A DNA stretch of 64,000 nt from Spiractinospora alimapuensis (GCF_018437505.1 NZ_CP072467.1:1178001-1242000); one strand, 5' to 3'. Numbered from the stretch's first letter, positions 36,747 to 45,980 are shown. Numbers and translations are program-made. The notes: a model not told the origin generated them from the sequence alone.

Positions 36747-37664
36747 TCAGGATCCCGTACCGAGCTGCCGGGAGATGGTCGCCAGCTGCTCCAACCGGCG
36801 CTCCACCGGCGGATGGGTCGCGAACATGTTACTCAGGGAGAATCCGCCCCGCGAGAAGGCGGGGGTGAAGAAGAAGGCGTTGAACGGCTCCGCTTGGCGC
36901 AGATCCCGGCTGGGGATGCGCGCCATGTCCCCGGTGATCTTGGTCAGGGCGCTGCCCAGCTCCGAGGGACGCTGCGTGAGGAACGCGGCGGCGCGGTCGG
37001 CCGAGAGCTCCCGGTACCGCGACAGGATCCGGGTGAGCAGGAAGCTCAGGGCCCACACCACCGCGCTGAGGACGACGACGCCCAGCGCGATGAGGGCGAT
37101 GGGGGCGCCCTCCCGGTTACGGCCGCCACCGGAGAACACCATGAAGCGCAGGCCCGCCTGGGTGAGGAACCCGGCGACGATGCCGAGGAACCCGGCGATC
37201 GTCATGACCGACACGTCGCGGTGAGCCACGTGGGACAGCTCGTGCGCGAGCACCGCCTCCAGTTCCTGGGGTTCCAGGCGGCGCAACAGCCCGGTGGTCA
37301 CGCAGACCAGCGAGGAGGAGGAGCTGTGCCCGGTGGCGAAGGCGTTGGGGACGTCGGTGTCGGCGATGGCCACGCGGGGCTTGGGCATGTCGGCCATGCC
37401 GCACAGTCGGTCGACCAACGCGTGCAGCTGGGGCGCCTGCTCCGGTGTGACCTCCTGGCCGCCCATGGCACGCAGGGCGATCTTGTCGGAGGTGAAGTAC
37501 TGGAACACGGCGAACCCGACCACGATGGCCACCACGAGCCACACGTTGAGTCCGATGAGGACCAGGCCGATGATGAAGGCCACGTAGACGATCGCGAGGA
37601 TCGCCATCGTCAGCACCATGCGGGACGTCAGCCCACGGTCCGGAATGAATCGGGAAGAAGCCAC
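36747..37664 (-). CDS. htpX: Membrane zinc metalloprotease HtpX
   Basis: Degrades misfolded membrane proteins. The zinc motif HELSH near residue 130 and the downstream Glu-containing segment YRELSADRAAAF are intact. Two N-terminal hydrophobic segments (about 16-52) and two after the catalytic helix (about 145-165 and 175-198) anchor it. GTG 37664 is proposed because homologues begin near SRFIPDRGLTSRM; a longer GTG at 37691 is possible, and ribosome sites for both are weak. TAGACT at 37717-37712 is a likely -10 box. It belongs functionally with the neighbouring pspA and pspAA. Confidence 0.9.
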   Translation of the reverse strand: MASSRFIPDRGLTSRMVLTMAILAIVYVAFIIGLVLIGLNVWLVVAIVVGFAVFQYFTSDKIALRAMGGQEVTPEQAPQLHALVDRLCGMADMPKPRVAIADTDVPNAFATGHSSSSSLVCVTTGLLRRLEPQELEAVLAHELSHVAHRDVSVMTIAGFLGIVAGFLTQAGLRFMVFSGGGRNREGAPIALIALGVVVLSAVVWALSFLLTRILSRYRELSADRAAAFLTQRPSELGSALTKITGDMARIPSRDLRQAEPFNAFFFTPAFSRGGFSLSNMFATHPPVERRLEQLATISRQLGTGS

Positions 37665-37813
37665 CTCATACCCCCAGGCGTTTCGGCGCACGCTCGATGC
37701 TGCCCGCTCCCAGTCTATGCAGGTGGGACGGCGTCAATATCACAGCGTCGAATGATCAGCGCCGGTCCGCGGGGACGAATGCGGACCGGCCATGGGGGAT
37801 CAGCGGCCTCGCG

Positions 37814-38098
37814 TCACGCTGGGCCGGGGATGAGACCCTCGTCGCCCAGCATTTCCTCCACCTCCGCCATCGTGGCTTCGGCGTGCGGAAGGATGAACGC
37901 CGACGGCTCCAGGCTGTCGGAGGGGACGGGGGCTCCGTCCGCCCGCACCCGCTCCAACAGGTCGTGCAGCGCCTGCCGGAACGCCGCCTCGTCGCCCGAG
38001 GAGATCGCCGTCTCCAGTGCGGCGTCGAACCTGTTGAGTACGTCCAGATCAGCGTCGGAGAGGTCGAGCTGCCCCTCACCCATGATGCGCACGATCAT
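37814..38098 (-). CDS. pspAA: PspA-associated protein PspAA
   Basis: Small partner of PspA in actinobacteria and cyanobacteria. The 94-residue protein begins MIVRIMGEGQLDLSDADLDV, the family pattern, and is acidic and mostly helical. The start ATG overlaps the stop of pspA in ATGA, so they are translationally coupled. The role is unknown; it probably binds PspA rings. Confidence 0.85.
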   Translation of the reverse strand: MIVRIMGEGQLDLSDADLDVLNRFDAALETAISSGDEAAFRQALHDLLERVRADGAPVPSDSLEPSAFILPHAEATMAEVEEMLGDEGLIPGPA

Positions 38099-38859
38099 GC
38101 GTTACCCCCCGGACGAGCCTCCCCGTTGCCTCCCTCGATCTGCTGCGGGGTGCTGCCGCCGCCCTGACCGATCTCGCCCTTGAGCCGCTCCAGCTCCAGC
38201 TCGACACCCGTGGTGCTGGCCATCCGGTCCAGCTCGCTCTGGATGTCGTCCTTGCTGCCGGAGACGTCCTCCAGGGCACCGCTGGCGAGCAGGTCGTCCA
38301 CCGCACCGGCGCGGGCCTCGAGCTCGGCCGTCTTGTCCTCAGCCCGCTGGATCGCCATGCCGACGTCGCCCATCTCCTCGGAGATCCCCGAGAAGGCCTC
38401 ACTGATCTGCGTCTGGGCCTGGGCGGCGGTGTAGGTTGCCTTGATGGTCTCCTTGCGGGTGCGGAAGGAGTCCACCTTCGCCTGCAGCCGCTGCGCGGCG
38501 TTGGTGAGCTGCTGTTCCTTGCCCTGCAGGTCCTGGTGCTGCTGCGAGAGGTCGTCGATCTGGGCGGTCAGGCCGGACCGGCGGCTCAGTGCCTCACGGG
38601 CCAGGTCCTCTCGACCTTGGGTGAGGGCCGCGCGGCTCTGGTTCTCCAGCTTGTCCGACTGCTGCTGCAGCTTCTGCATCTGCAGCTCGACACGCTTCCG
38701 GGAGGTGGCCACGTCGGCCACACCGCGCCTGACCTTCTGTAGCAGCTCCAACTGGCGCTGATAGGAGTAATCAAGGGTCTCACGTGGATCCTCGACCGAG
38801 TCCAAGGCGCTGTTCGCCTTGGACTTGAAGATCATCGAAAGTCGCTGAAACACGCTCAT
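38095..38859 (-). CDS. pspA: Phage-shock protein PspA/IM30 (ESCRT-III-like)
   Basis: Membrane-stabilising, ring-forming helical protein induced by envelope stress. The 254 residues are almost wholly coiled coil. The N-terminal helix MSVFQRLSMIFKSKANSALD is amphipathic and membrane-binding, and the pattern DPRETLDYSYQRQ follows. The C-terminus is Gly/Gln-rich. GAAGGGG lies upstream of the ATG. It heads the pspA-pspAA unit. The usual Psp regulators of proteobacteria (PspB, PspC, PspF) are absent nearby. Confidence 0.93.
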   Translation of the reverse strand: MSVFQRLSMIFKSKANSALDSVEDPRETLDYSYQRQLELLQKVRRGVADVATSRKRVELQMQKLQQQSDKLENQSRAALTQGREDLAREALSRRSGLTAQIDDLSQQHQDLQGKEQQLTNAAQRLQAKVDSFRTRKETIKATYTAAQAQTQISEAFSGISEEMGDVGMAIQRAEDKTAELEARAGAVDDLLASGALEDVSGSKDDIQSELDRMASTTGVELELERLKGEIGQGGGSTPQQIEGGNGEARPGGNA

Positions 38860-38964
38860 CGGCGTGGCCGTCCCCTTCTCGGTCGGTATGCGGCTGTGGT
38901 CCCGGCGGGCGCTCTACTCAACCCTACGCGCTTTCGCAAGCGGTCGCCACGAGGGAATAGCGGT

Positions 38965-38976
38965 TACCCTGGTGGA
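38965..38976 (+). promoter_or_regulatory. Leaderless-type promoter for the DUF3043 gene
   Basis: TACCCT (38965-38970) lies 6 nt before GTG 38977. The intervening GGTGGA is too close to act as a ribosome site. Confidence 0.5.
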
Positions 38977-39603
38977 GTGTTCCGCCGCCGATCCACATCC
39001 AACGAACCGGCCCCGACCGGCTCCCTGAGCGCGCCCGAAGAGACCGATTCCACCCGGCCCAAGGGATATACCCCCAAAAAGGGAGTTCGTACCCCTAAGC
39101 GCCGGGAATCGGAAAACTACCAGCGCCGCCCCCTGAACGCGCCACAAAGCTGGCGCGAGTCGGTCAAACGCAACCGCGAGCTCCGAAAGAAGGAGACCCA
39201 GCGACAGCGTGAGGCCTACGCCAAGGGCGACGAGCGCTACTACCGGCCACAGGACCGGGGCAAGGTACGCGCCTACGCTCGGGACTTCGTCGACTCGCGC
39301 CGCATGATCAGCGAGTTCTTCCTCTTCTTCTCGATCATCATCATCGGTGCGATGCTGTTCCCCACGCCCGAGGTGCAGATCATCGTCAGCTACGTGCTGT
39401 TCCCGACGATGATGATCACGATCGTGCTCGAGGGGATCTGGCTCTCCCGGCAGGTCAAGAAGCGGGCCGCGATCCTGTACCCGGAGGAGTCCGTCCGTGG
39501 TGCGGGCTGGTACGCCGCCATGCGGATGCTCCAGATCCGTAAGCTGCGCCTGCCCAAGCCGGAGCTGCGTCCGGGCGACGACCCCGACATCCGCAAGCGC
39601 TGA
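38977..39603 (+). CDS. DUF3043 family membrane protein
   Basis: Actinobacterial protein of unknown function, matched to DUF3043. The first 120 residues are hydrophilic and basic, with the pattern KGYTPKKGVRTPKRRE typical of the family. Two transmembrane segments follow (about 113-128 and 133-153), then a cytoplasmic tail with LPKPELRPGDDPDIRKR at the end. GTG 38977 is chosen over a longer frame because of the directly preceding -10 box and the family start. It is divergent from pspA, the same arrangement as in Streptomyces, which suggests an envelope-stress link. Confidence 0.8.
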   Translation: MFRRRSTSNEPAPTGSLSAPEETDSTRPKGYTPKKGVRTPKRRESENYQRRPLNAPQSWRESVKRNRELRKKETQRQREAYAKGDERYYRPQDRGKVRAYARDFVDSRRMISEFFLFFSIIIIGAMLFPTPEVQIIVSYVLFPTMMITIVLEGIWLSRQVKKRAAILYPEESVRGAGWYAAMRMLQIRKLRLPKPELRPGDDPDIRKR

Positions 39604-39798
39604 GCCCACTCGGCCGCGGAGGGCGGGGACGCCTTGTCATCCGTCCGGGGCGGATCCCGCCCCGGACGGAGTTCGGCCCCAGGTTCCCCTCGGCACGGAT
39701 CACCCGAACACGCGAGGTAACGGGACCGTCTCTCCGCGAGGTCTCGACCCTCCGGACCCACCCGGAGCGGGCTCGCGCCCCCTCCCCCGCGCCGACCC

Positions 39799-40002
39799 CT
39801 AGGCGTCGTCCAACTTCATCGTGTAGCGGGCGTCCTCCCCGTCGAGAAGGGTGACCTGGGCGACACCGGCGTCACTCAGGGCGCGCCAGTTCTCACCCAG
39901 CCAGGACTCGGCGTCACCACGGGACGGGAACAGTTCCGACACGGGGTCCTCGACCGTGACCTGTTCACCCGCGACGTCCTCGAAACGCCAGCTCCATGCC
40001 AT
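39799..40002 (-). CDS. Conserved 67-residue actinobacterial protein
   Basis: Small soluble protein beginning MAWSWRFEDVAGEQV, a pattern I recognise from many actinobacteria without assigned function. GDAESWLGENWRAL is a central helix and the rest suggests a small alpha/beta fold. GGGAGAAG lies 3-10 nt upstream of ATG 40002, which supports this start over a longer one. It stands alone between the DUF3043 gene and cobU. Confidence 0.72.
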   Translation of the reverse strand: MAWSWRFEDVAGEQVTVEDPVSELFPSRGDAESWLGENWRALSDAGVAQVTLLDGEDARYTMKLDDA

Positions 40003-40420
40003 CGGCTTCTCCCCCATGTTCGTCAGCGGCCGCGTCACGCAGCAGAGCCTATGACCCGGGGCTCGGATGTGTCTTCCCCGGCGTCGGTCAGGGGGATCGG
40101 GCGCGTCATGGAGTACCGTGCCGGGTTGTCTCCATCTCCCTCGCCCTCACTCGCCAAGGGAGGGCTCTCCACCCCGCGGGTGGGCTTCCTGTTTCGTCAC
40201 TGGTCGCGAAAAGGTGGAACCCTTGCCGTCTGACACCAGCCTCTCGGACATGACCCAACCGCTCTCGGACCCCGGCTCGACCACGCGCGGGCGCCCCGCC
40301 ACGATCACACTGATGAACATCGAACCGACCGTCGACGGCCTCCAGGGAGCGCATCGTGTTCAAGCCCCGCACCGGGTCCCTCTCCGGCCAGAAGGCCGGA
40401 CCCCCTTTCGGGAGTAACTG
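40003..40420. other. 418-bp region upstream of cobU
   Basis: No gene is supported. A small hairpin TCCGGCC-AGAA-GGCCGGA (40383-40400) lies just before the cobU ribosome site (GGGAG). I searched for a cobalamin riboswitch and found no convincing B12 box or core. Confidence 0.45.
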
Positions 40421-41464
40421 GTGAATATCCGACTGACCGGCACGGCCAAGGCATCGGGCTGGCCAGCGCCCGGGTGCCACTGCGCGTCCTGCAACGCGGC
40501 GGCGACGAATCGGCGCGCGCCGGCGCGGGTGCTGGTCGACGACGCGTTCACGCTCCCCGCCCCCGGGGAGGCCGCGCCGGACGTGCCGTCCGGGTTCGAC
40601 CTCATCGACACCGCCCAGGGAACGGTGTTGCGTTCCGCCGACGGCGGGACCCTGTTGTACGCGCGCACCGACCCTGACCCGGAGGTCGGCGCGGAGTCGG
40701 TGGATCTCGTCCTGGTCGACGTGGTGGCGGCCCCGAGCGCTGTGGGCGCCCTGCGCAGGTGTGGTGCCGTCGCACCCAGCACGGCGATCGTCGGGCTTGG
40801 CGGTGACCACCGTGTTCGCTCCCCCGCCGAGCTCGAGCGGTGGTGCCGCCTGTGGGGGGTGCTCTTCCCCAGTGACAACCAGGTGCTCCCCTGCCCTCCG
40901 AAGGCATGGCCCCCGTCCCGTCCGCACGGACCACACCGGCTCTTGGTGCTGGGCGGGGCCCGCTCCGGGAAGTCCACGGAGGCCGAGCTGCGGGTGCTCG
41001 CCGAGCCGGAGGTGACCTATGTCGCGACCGGCCCAGCGGCCGACACCGACGCGGAGTGGGGCCGCCGCGTCGCGGCGCACGTGGACCGACGTCCGGACTG
41101 GTGGCGCACCGTGGAGACCCAGGACGCGGCCTCGGTCCTGCGAACCGCCCGCGGAGCGGTGCTGCTCGACTGCGTGGGGACGTGGCTCACCGCCGCCATG
41201 GATCGGTGTGGGCTGTGGGAGGAGTCGCCGAGCGCGGAGGCCGAGGAGCTCCTCCAACGGGAGGTCGACGACCTCGTCGCCGCCTACCGCGAGACCAGCG
41301 CCTACGTGGTCGCGGTCAGCAACGAGGTCGGAGCGGGAGTCGTGCCCGCGACCCCGAGTGGACGCCTGTTCCGGGACTGGTTGGGCCGCGTCAACCAACT
41401 GCTCTCCGCCCAGTCCGAGGAGGCGGTCCTCACCGTCGCCGGTCGTGTCGTGGACCTCCCCTGA
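40421..41464 (+). CDS. cobU: Adenosylcobinamide kinase/guanylyltransferase with an N-terminal extension
   Basis: Phosphorylates adenosylcobinamide and attaches GMP in cobalamin nucleotide-loop assembly. The CobU domain begins with the P-loop GGARSGKST (178-186) and continues with the YVATGPA motif, a CVGTWLT segment and SNEVGAGVVP. The first 170 residues form an extra domain starting RLTGTAKASGWPAPGCHCASC, which looks like the start of a metallo-beta-lactamase fold such as PhnP but lacks HxHxDH, so it seems non-catalytic. GTG 40421 has GGGAG upstream. cobS follows after 16 bp; cobT is not in this window. Confidence 0.88.
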   Translation: MNIRLTGTAKASGWPAPGCHCASCNAAATNRRAPARVLVDDAFTLPAPGEAAPDVPSGFDLIDTAQGTVLRSADGGTLLYARTDPDPEVGAESVDLVLVDVVAAPSAVGALRRCGAVAPSTAIVGLGGDHRVRSPAELERWCRLWGVLFPSDNQVLPCPPKAWPPSRPHGPHRLLVLGGARSGKSTEAELRVLAEPEVTYVATGPAADTDAEWGRRVAAHVDRRPDWWRTVETQDAASVLRTARGAVLLDCVGTWLTAAMDRCGLWEESPSAEAEELLQREVDDLVAAYRETSAYVVAVSNEVGAGVVPATPSGRLFRDWLGRVNQLLSAQSEEAVLTVAGRVVDLP

Positions 41465-41480
41465 GGCGCGAGGAGCCCGA

Positions 41481-42269
41481 ATGAACACGCTCGAGAGTCT
41501 GGGACAGGGCCTGCGTACGGCGGTGGGAACGCTCACCGTGTTCCCCGTGGGGGCGGCACGGTGGGATCGGGCGACGATGCGGTGGGCGATGGCGCTCGCG
41601 CCGGTACCCGGACTGGTTCTGGGGGTGGCCGGGGCGGTCCTGTTGTGGGGCGGCCTCGCGGTGGGGGCCTCGCCCGCGGTTGCGGCACTGCTGAGCGTCG
41701 GGGCGTTGGCCCTGCTGACGCGTGGGCTGCACCTGGACGGATTGGCGGACCTCGCCGACGGGCTCGGGTCCGCTCGGCCCGCCTCCGGCGCGCTGGAGGT
41801 GATGCGCCGCTCGGACATCGGCCCGTTCGGGGTGATCACCCTCATCGTGGTGCTGGGGCTGCAGGTGGCGTGCCTCATCCAGTTGGCCGACAGCGGTCAC
41901 GCGACAGCGGCCGTCGGCCTGGTGGTCGCGGTCCTCGCCGGGCGGCTGGCCATCACATGGGCGTGCCGCACGGGGGTTCCATCTGCCCGCCCCGAAGGGC
42001 TGGGGGCGATGGTCTCCTCGGTTCTCCCGTGGACGACCGTCGCGCTGAGCTCGACGGTCGTGGTGCTGGCGAGCTGGTCCCTCGGTCTGGTGGGCCCCTG
42101 GAACGGGCTGTGGGCACCGCTCTCCGTGGTCGCGGGTGTCGCCGCCGCGGAGGGGCTGCGCTGGCACGCGGTGCGCCGGCTCGGAGGGATCACCGGCGAC
42201 GTCCTGGGCGCGGTGGCGGAGACCGGGGCCACGGTCACGTTGGTGGTGGCGGCCCTCCTGCTGGCGTGA
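41481..42269 (+). CDS. cobS: Adenosylcobinamide-GDP ribazoletransferase (cobalamin synthase)
   Basis: Integral membrane enzyme that joins adenosylcobinamide-GDP with alpha-ribazole or its phosphate. The metal-binding motif region is TRGLHLDGLADLADGLG near residue 73, and MRRSDIGPFGV is the other conserved stretch. About six hydrophobic segments are visible in 262 residues. ATG 41481 has GAGGAG about 6 nt upstream and lies 16 bp after cobU, forming a cobU-cobS operon. Confidence 0.92.
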   Translation: MNTLESLGQGLRTAVGTLTVFPVGAARWDRATMRWAMALAPVPGLVLGVAGAVLLWGGLAVGASPAVAALLSVGALALLTRGLHLDGLADLADGLGSARPASGALEVMRRSDIGPFGVITLIVVLGLQVACLIQLADSGHATAAVGLVVAVLAGRLAITWACRTGVPSARPEGLGAMVSSVLPWTTVALSSTVVVLASWSLGLVGPWNGLWAPLSVVAGVAAAEGLRWHAVRRLGGITGDVLGAVAETGATVTLVVAALLLA

Positions 42270-43004
42270 TCACTGTGGTGCTGGCCTCTGGTCCGGGCCG
42301 CCGCGGCCCCGAACACCGCGGACGCTGAGCGCCCGGTCGCCACACCAGCCCAGCAGTCCGCCCAGGAGCGCCCCGGTCACCATGTACACCCAGATCTCCG
42401 CGCCGGCCTGTGTCTCCGTCCATCCGGCGACGTCGAGGTTGGTGTGGACGATTCCGCACCACGCACCGGTCAGGAGGCCGCCGGTCCCGGCGTTGAAGGC
42501 TCCCACCAGTCCGACGGGCGGAACGCTCTTCGAGGTGCTCAATCGGGCGAGGCGTGGCGAGAAGATTGCGGTGAGCATCCCCAAGGTCAGCACCGTGATG
42601 AGCGGAAGGCCGATGAGGTTCGCGGTCACCGACATCGAACTCGACGGGTCGCCGCCGCTGCCGACCCGCGTGGCCATCGGGTCGGGCAGCCGGTCACGGA
42701 GCGCGAGGATCAGCACGACCGGCACCGACGCGCTGACGATGGTGAACCCCACAAACGACACCCACAGCGCTTTCCACTGGCCCGGCGTACGCTGTGCCCG
42801 GATCCGTTCCTCCAGTTCGCGTGTGTCGTCGAATCCGCGCACGAGGACCTCCAATGCCTGGGGTGATGAGGGTTGTCGAGCGAACGCTCCTCGGTCATTG
42901 TCTCGTTCGTCCGACCTCCGCCTGACAGCGGCCCGGACGTCGCGGTCGAGGCGTTCGAGGCCGGCGCGCTGCCGCGCCACCGCCCGCCCCGAATGCCCTA
43001 GCAT
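42270..43004 (-). CDS. Membrane protein with DUF1648-like segment
   Basis: Unknown membrane protein with about four hydrophobic segments. The segment VSASVPVVLILALRDRLPDP followed by MATRVGSGGDP resembles DUF1648, found in SdpI-like immunity and sporulation proteins. The N-terminal 75 residues are charged. The start is uncertain: ATG 43004 lies inside the -10 box of the divergent pepA gene, and GTG 42980 would be a shorter alternative. Its stop directly abuts cobS. The overlap with the pepA promoter implies that the two genes interfere with or co-regulate each other. Confidence 0.6.
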   Translation of the reverse strand: MLGHSGRAVARQRAGLERLDRDVRAAVRRRSDERDNDRGAFARQPSSPQALEVLVRGFDDTRELEERIRAQRTPGQWKALWVSFVGFTIVSASVPVVLILALRDRLPDPMATRVGSGGDPSSSMSVTANLIGLPLITVLTLGMLTAIFSPRLARLSTSKSVPPVGLVGAFNAGTGGLLTGAWCGIVHTNLDVAGWTETQAGAEIWVYMVTGALLGGLLGWCGDRALSVRGVRGRGGPDQRPAPQ

Positions 43005-43011
43005 CGGACCC
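42999..43011 (+). promoter_or_regulatory. Leaderless-type promoter for pepA
   Basis: TAGCAT (42999-43004) lies 7 nt before GTG 43012, with no Shine-Dalgarno. Confidence 0.5.
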
Positions 43012-44517
43012 GTGAGCACCGTGTTGACAGTCACCGCAGACTCCCCCGAAACCGCCCAGGCCGACGCGCTCGTCGTCGGCTACCACTCCAGTGATTCCGG
43101 TCCCGTCCCGGCTCCTGGGGCTGAGAACGTCGACGCCGCCTTCCCCGGCGGACTCGCCTCGGTCCTGACCCAGCTCGGCGCCAAGGGGACGGCCCAGGAG
43201 GTCCACACCGTTCCCTCCATGGGAGCCGTGTCCGCCTCCGTCGTCGTCGCCGTGGGCCTGGGACCGGCCTCCGACGCCCCCGAGCCCGAGTCCGTGGCGC
43301 GCGCGGTCGGCGCCGCCGTGCGTGGCCTGCGTGAGAAGGGCTCCGGCGGCACCGTCGTCGTCGCCGTTCCCGCCCACACCTCCCGTCTCGTCGAGTTCGT
43401 CGCCACGGGCGCGCTGCTCGGCGGGTACGACTTCCTGCGCTACCGCACCAACTCCGACGCCGGTGCGGGCCAGCTCGAGGAGGTGCGTCTGGTCTCCTCC
43501 GCCGAGGGCGCCGCTGACGCCGCCGAGCGTGGCCGGGTTCTCGCGGAGTCGGTGTCCCTCGCGCGTGACCTGGTGAACACCGCCCCCGTCGACCTCACGC
43601 CCGAGGACCTGGCTTTGGCCGCGAACGAGGTGGCGCGGGAGCACGGTCTGGGCATCGAGATCCTGGACGAACAGCGCCTGATCGAGGGTGGCTACGGCGG
43701 CATCACCGCGGTCGGGATGGGGTCGTCGAACCCGCCCCGGCTGGTGCGGTTGAGCTACGAGCACCCGGAGGCCAGCCGCACCGTGGCGCTGGTCGGCAAG
43801 GGGATCACCTTCGACAGTGGTGGTCTGTCCCTCAAGCCCAGTACGGCCATGGAGTGGATGAAGAGTGACATGGGCGGTGCCGCGGCGGTGCTGGCCACGC
43901 TGCGCGCCACGGCGCTGCTGCGTCCCGCCGTCAACGTCGTGGGCTACCTGGCCATCGCCGAGAACATGCCCAGCGGGACGGCGCAGCGGCCGTCCGACGT
44001 CCTGCGCGTCTACGGTGGCACCACGGTGGAGGTGCTCAACACCGACGCCGAGGGGCGTCTCGTCATGGCCGACGCGCTGGTGCGGGCCCAGGAGGACTCC
44101 CCGGACATCGTCGTGGATGTGGCCACTCTCACCGGCGCCCAGCTCGTGGCGTTGGGCACGCGCGTGTTCGGTGTCATGTCCAACGACGCCGAGCTTCGTG
44201 GCAGTGTGGTGTCCGCGGCCGACACCGCCGGTGAGGACGCGTGGCCCATGCCGCTGCCGGCCGAACTGCGCAAGGGTCTGGACTCGTCCGTCGCCGACAT
44301 CGCCAACGTTCCCGGGGAACGGTGGGGCGGGATGTTGGTCGCGGGGCTGTTTTTGCAAGAATTCGTGGCGGACGGAGTTCCGTGGGCGCACCTGGACATC
44401 GCGGGACCCGCGTTCAATCAGGGTTCCCCGCACGGGTACACCCCCAAGGGGGGAACGGGTGCGGCAACCCGCACCCTGGTGGGCCTCATCGAGGCCCAGG
44501 CCGCTCAACAGAACTGA
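43012..44517 (+). CDS. pepA: Leucyl aminopeptidase (M17 family)
   Basis: Cytosolic dizinc exopeptidase that removes N-terminal amino acids. The C-terminal catalytic domain has KGITFDSGGLSLKPS (metal-binding Lys and Asp) and the family signature NTDAEGRLVMADAL. The N-terminal 150 residues form the macro-like domain. At 501 residues from GTG 43012 it has family length; a longer frame reading back into cobS is rejected. It lies between cobS and lpd, as in M. tuberculosis Rv2213 (pepB). Confidence 0.93.
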   Translation: MSTVLTVTADSPETAQADALVVGYHSSDSGPVPAPGAENVDAAFPGGLASVLTQLGAKGTAQEVHTVPSMGAVSASVVVAVGLGPASDAPEPESVARAVGAAVRGLREKGSGGTVVVAVPAHTSRLVEFVATGALLGGYDFLRYRTNSDAGAGQLEEVRLVSSAEGAADAAERGRVLAESVSLARDLVNTAPVDLTPEDLALAANEVAREHGLGIEILDEQRLIEGGYGGITAVGMGSSNPPRLVRLSYEHPEASRTVALVGKGITFDSGGLSLKPSTAMEWMKSDMGGAAAVLATLRATALLRPAVNVVGYLAIAENMPSGTAQRPSDVLRVYGGTTVEVLNTDAEGRLVMADALVRAQEDSPDIVVDVATLTGAQLVALGTRVFGVMSNDAELRGSVVSAADTAGEDAWPMPLPAELRKGLDSSVADIANVPGERWGGMLVAGLFLQEFVADGVPWAHLDIAGPAFNQGSPHGYTPKGGTGAATRTLVGLIEAQAAQQN

Positions 44518-44598
44518 TCGGCCACTGACGACACATGGCGTGGGGGCTGTTGGCCAGCCCCCACGTCGGAACCACAAGCCAAGAGGAGTGTCCTTCCC

Positions 44599-45975
44599 GT
44601 GAGCGACAGCGGCGGAACCTTCGACCTCGTCATACTGGGCGGCGGCAGCGGCGGCTACGCCGCGGCGCTCCGCGCGGCCGAACTGGGCATGAGCGTGGCC
44701 TTGATCGAGAAGGACAAGGTCGGCGGAACCTGCCTGCACTACGGCTGTATCCCGACCAAGGCGCTGCTGCACGCCGCCGAGGTCGCCGACTCCTCGCGCG
44801 AGAGCGAGACCTTCGGGGTCAAGAGCACCTTCGAGGGCATCGACATGGCCGGCGTCAACGCCTATCGCGAGAAGATCATCGCGGGCCCGTACAAGGGGCT
44901 CTCCGGGCTGATCAAGTCCCGCGGGATCACCACCGTGGAGGGCCACGGGACGCTCACGGCCCCCAACCAGGTCACCGTCGACGGCACTGTCTACGAGGGC
45001 CGCAACATCCTGCTGGCCACCGGGTCCAAGACCAAGACCATCGGTCTGGACATCGACGGGACCCGGCTGATCGACAGCGAGCAGGCGCTGCGGCTGGACT
45101 ACGTGCCCAAGTCCGCCATCGTGCTGGGCGGCGGCGTGATCGGGGTCGAGTTCGCCAGCGTGTGGCGCTCCTTCGGCGCCGAGGTCACCATCGTCGAGGC
45201 ACTGCCCCACCTGTTGCCCTCGGAGGACGAGGACAGCTCCAAGCTGTTGGAGCGGGCCTTCCGCAAGCGGGGCATCAAGTTCGAGCTGGGCACTCCCTTC
45301 GAGAGCCACAAGATCACCGACTCCGGGGTCTCCGTCACGCTCCAGGGCGGCAAGACGTTGGAGGCCGACGTCATGCTGGTGGCGGTGGGACGCGGACCGG
45401 TGTCGGAGGGGCTCGGCTACGAGGAGCAGGGCATCAGCCTGGATCGTGGCTTCGTCCTGGTGGACGAGAACCTGCACACGGGCGTGGGCAACATCTACGC
45501 CGTCGGTGACCTGACCCCCGGCCCGCAGCTCGCGCACGTGGGCTTCGGCGAGGGGATCTTCGTCGCCGAGCAGATCGCCGGTCTCAACCCCGTGCCGATC
45601 GACTACGACGGTGTCCCGCGCGTCACCTACAGCGACCCCGAGGTCGCCTCGGTCGGACTCACGTCCAAGGTCGCCCAGGAGCGCGGGTACGAGACCGAGG
45701 AATACACGTTCAACCTCGCGGGTCTGGGCAAGGCACGCATCCTCAACACTCAGGGTGCGCTCAAGATGATCTCCGCGAAGGACGGGCCGATTCTCGGTGT
45801 CCACGTCGTCGGCAGCCGCGTCGGCGACCTCATCACGGAGGGGCAGCTCCTGTACAACTGGGAGGCCCTGCCCTCCGAGGTGGCGCAGCTCATCCACCCG
45901 CATCCCTCGATGTCGGAGGCGATGGGTGAGGCGGCTCTGGCGCTCACCGGGAAGCCCCTCCACACCCACGACTGA
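44599..45975 (+). CDS. lpdA: Dihydrolipoyl dehydrogenase (E3)
   Basis: Flavoenzyme that reoxidises dihydrolipoyl groups of 2-oxoacid dehydrogenases. The FAD motif GGGSGGYAAALRA starts at residue 14, the redox disulfide is Cys45 and Cys50 in GGTCLHYGCIPTKALLH, the NAD motif is GGGVIGVEFAS, and the His-Glu pair lies in HPHPSMSEAMGE. All catalytic residues are present in 458 residues. The GTG follows GAGGAG. A hairpin at 45981-46013 separates it from sucB, so the two may be differentially expressed. Confidence 0.95.
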   Translation: MSDSGGTFDLVILGGGSGGYAAALRAAELGMSVALIEKDKVGGTCLHYGCIPTKALLHAAEVADSSRESETFGVKSTFEGIDMAGVNAYREKIIAGPYKGLSGLIKSRGITTVEGHGTLTAPNQVTVDGTVYEGRNILLATGSKTKTIGLDIDGTRLIDSEQALRLDYVPKSAIVLGGGVIGVEFASVWRSFGAEVTIVEALPHLLPSEDEDSSKLLERAFRKRGIKFELGTPFESHKITDSGVSVTLQGGKTLEADVMLVAVGRGPVSEGLGYEEQGISLDRGFVLVDENLHTGVGNIYAVGDLTPGPQLAHVGFGEGIFVAEQIAGLNPVPIDYDGVPRVTYSDPEVASVGLTSKVAQERGYETEEYTFNLAGLGKARILNTQGALKMISAKDGPILGVHVVGSRVGDLITEGQLLYNWEALPSEVAQLIHPHPSMSEAMGEAALALTGKPLHTHD

Positions 45976-45980
45976 TGGTT

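Noticed and set aside
40003-40420. Cobalamin riboswitch before cobU
   Set aside because: No B12 box or conserved core found despite the suitable position.
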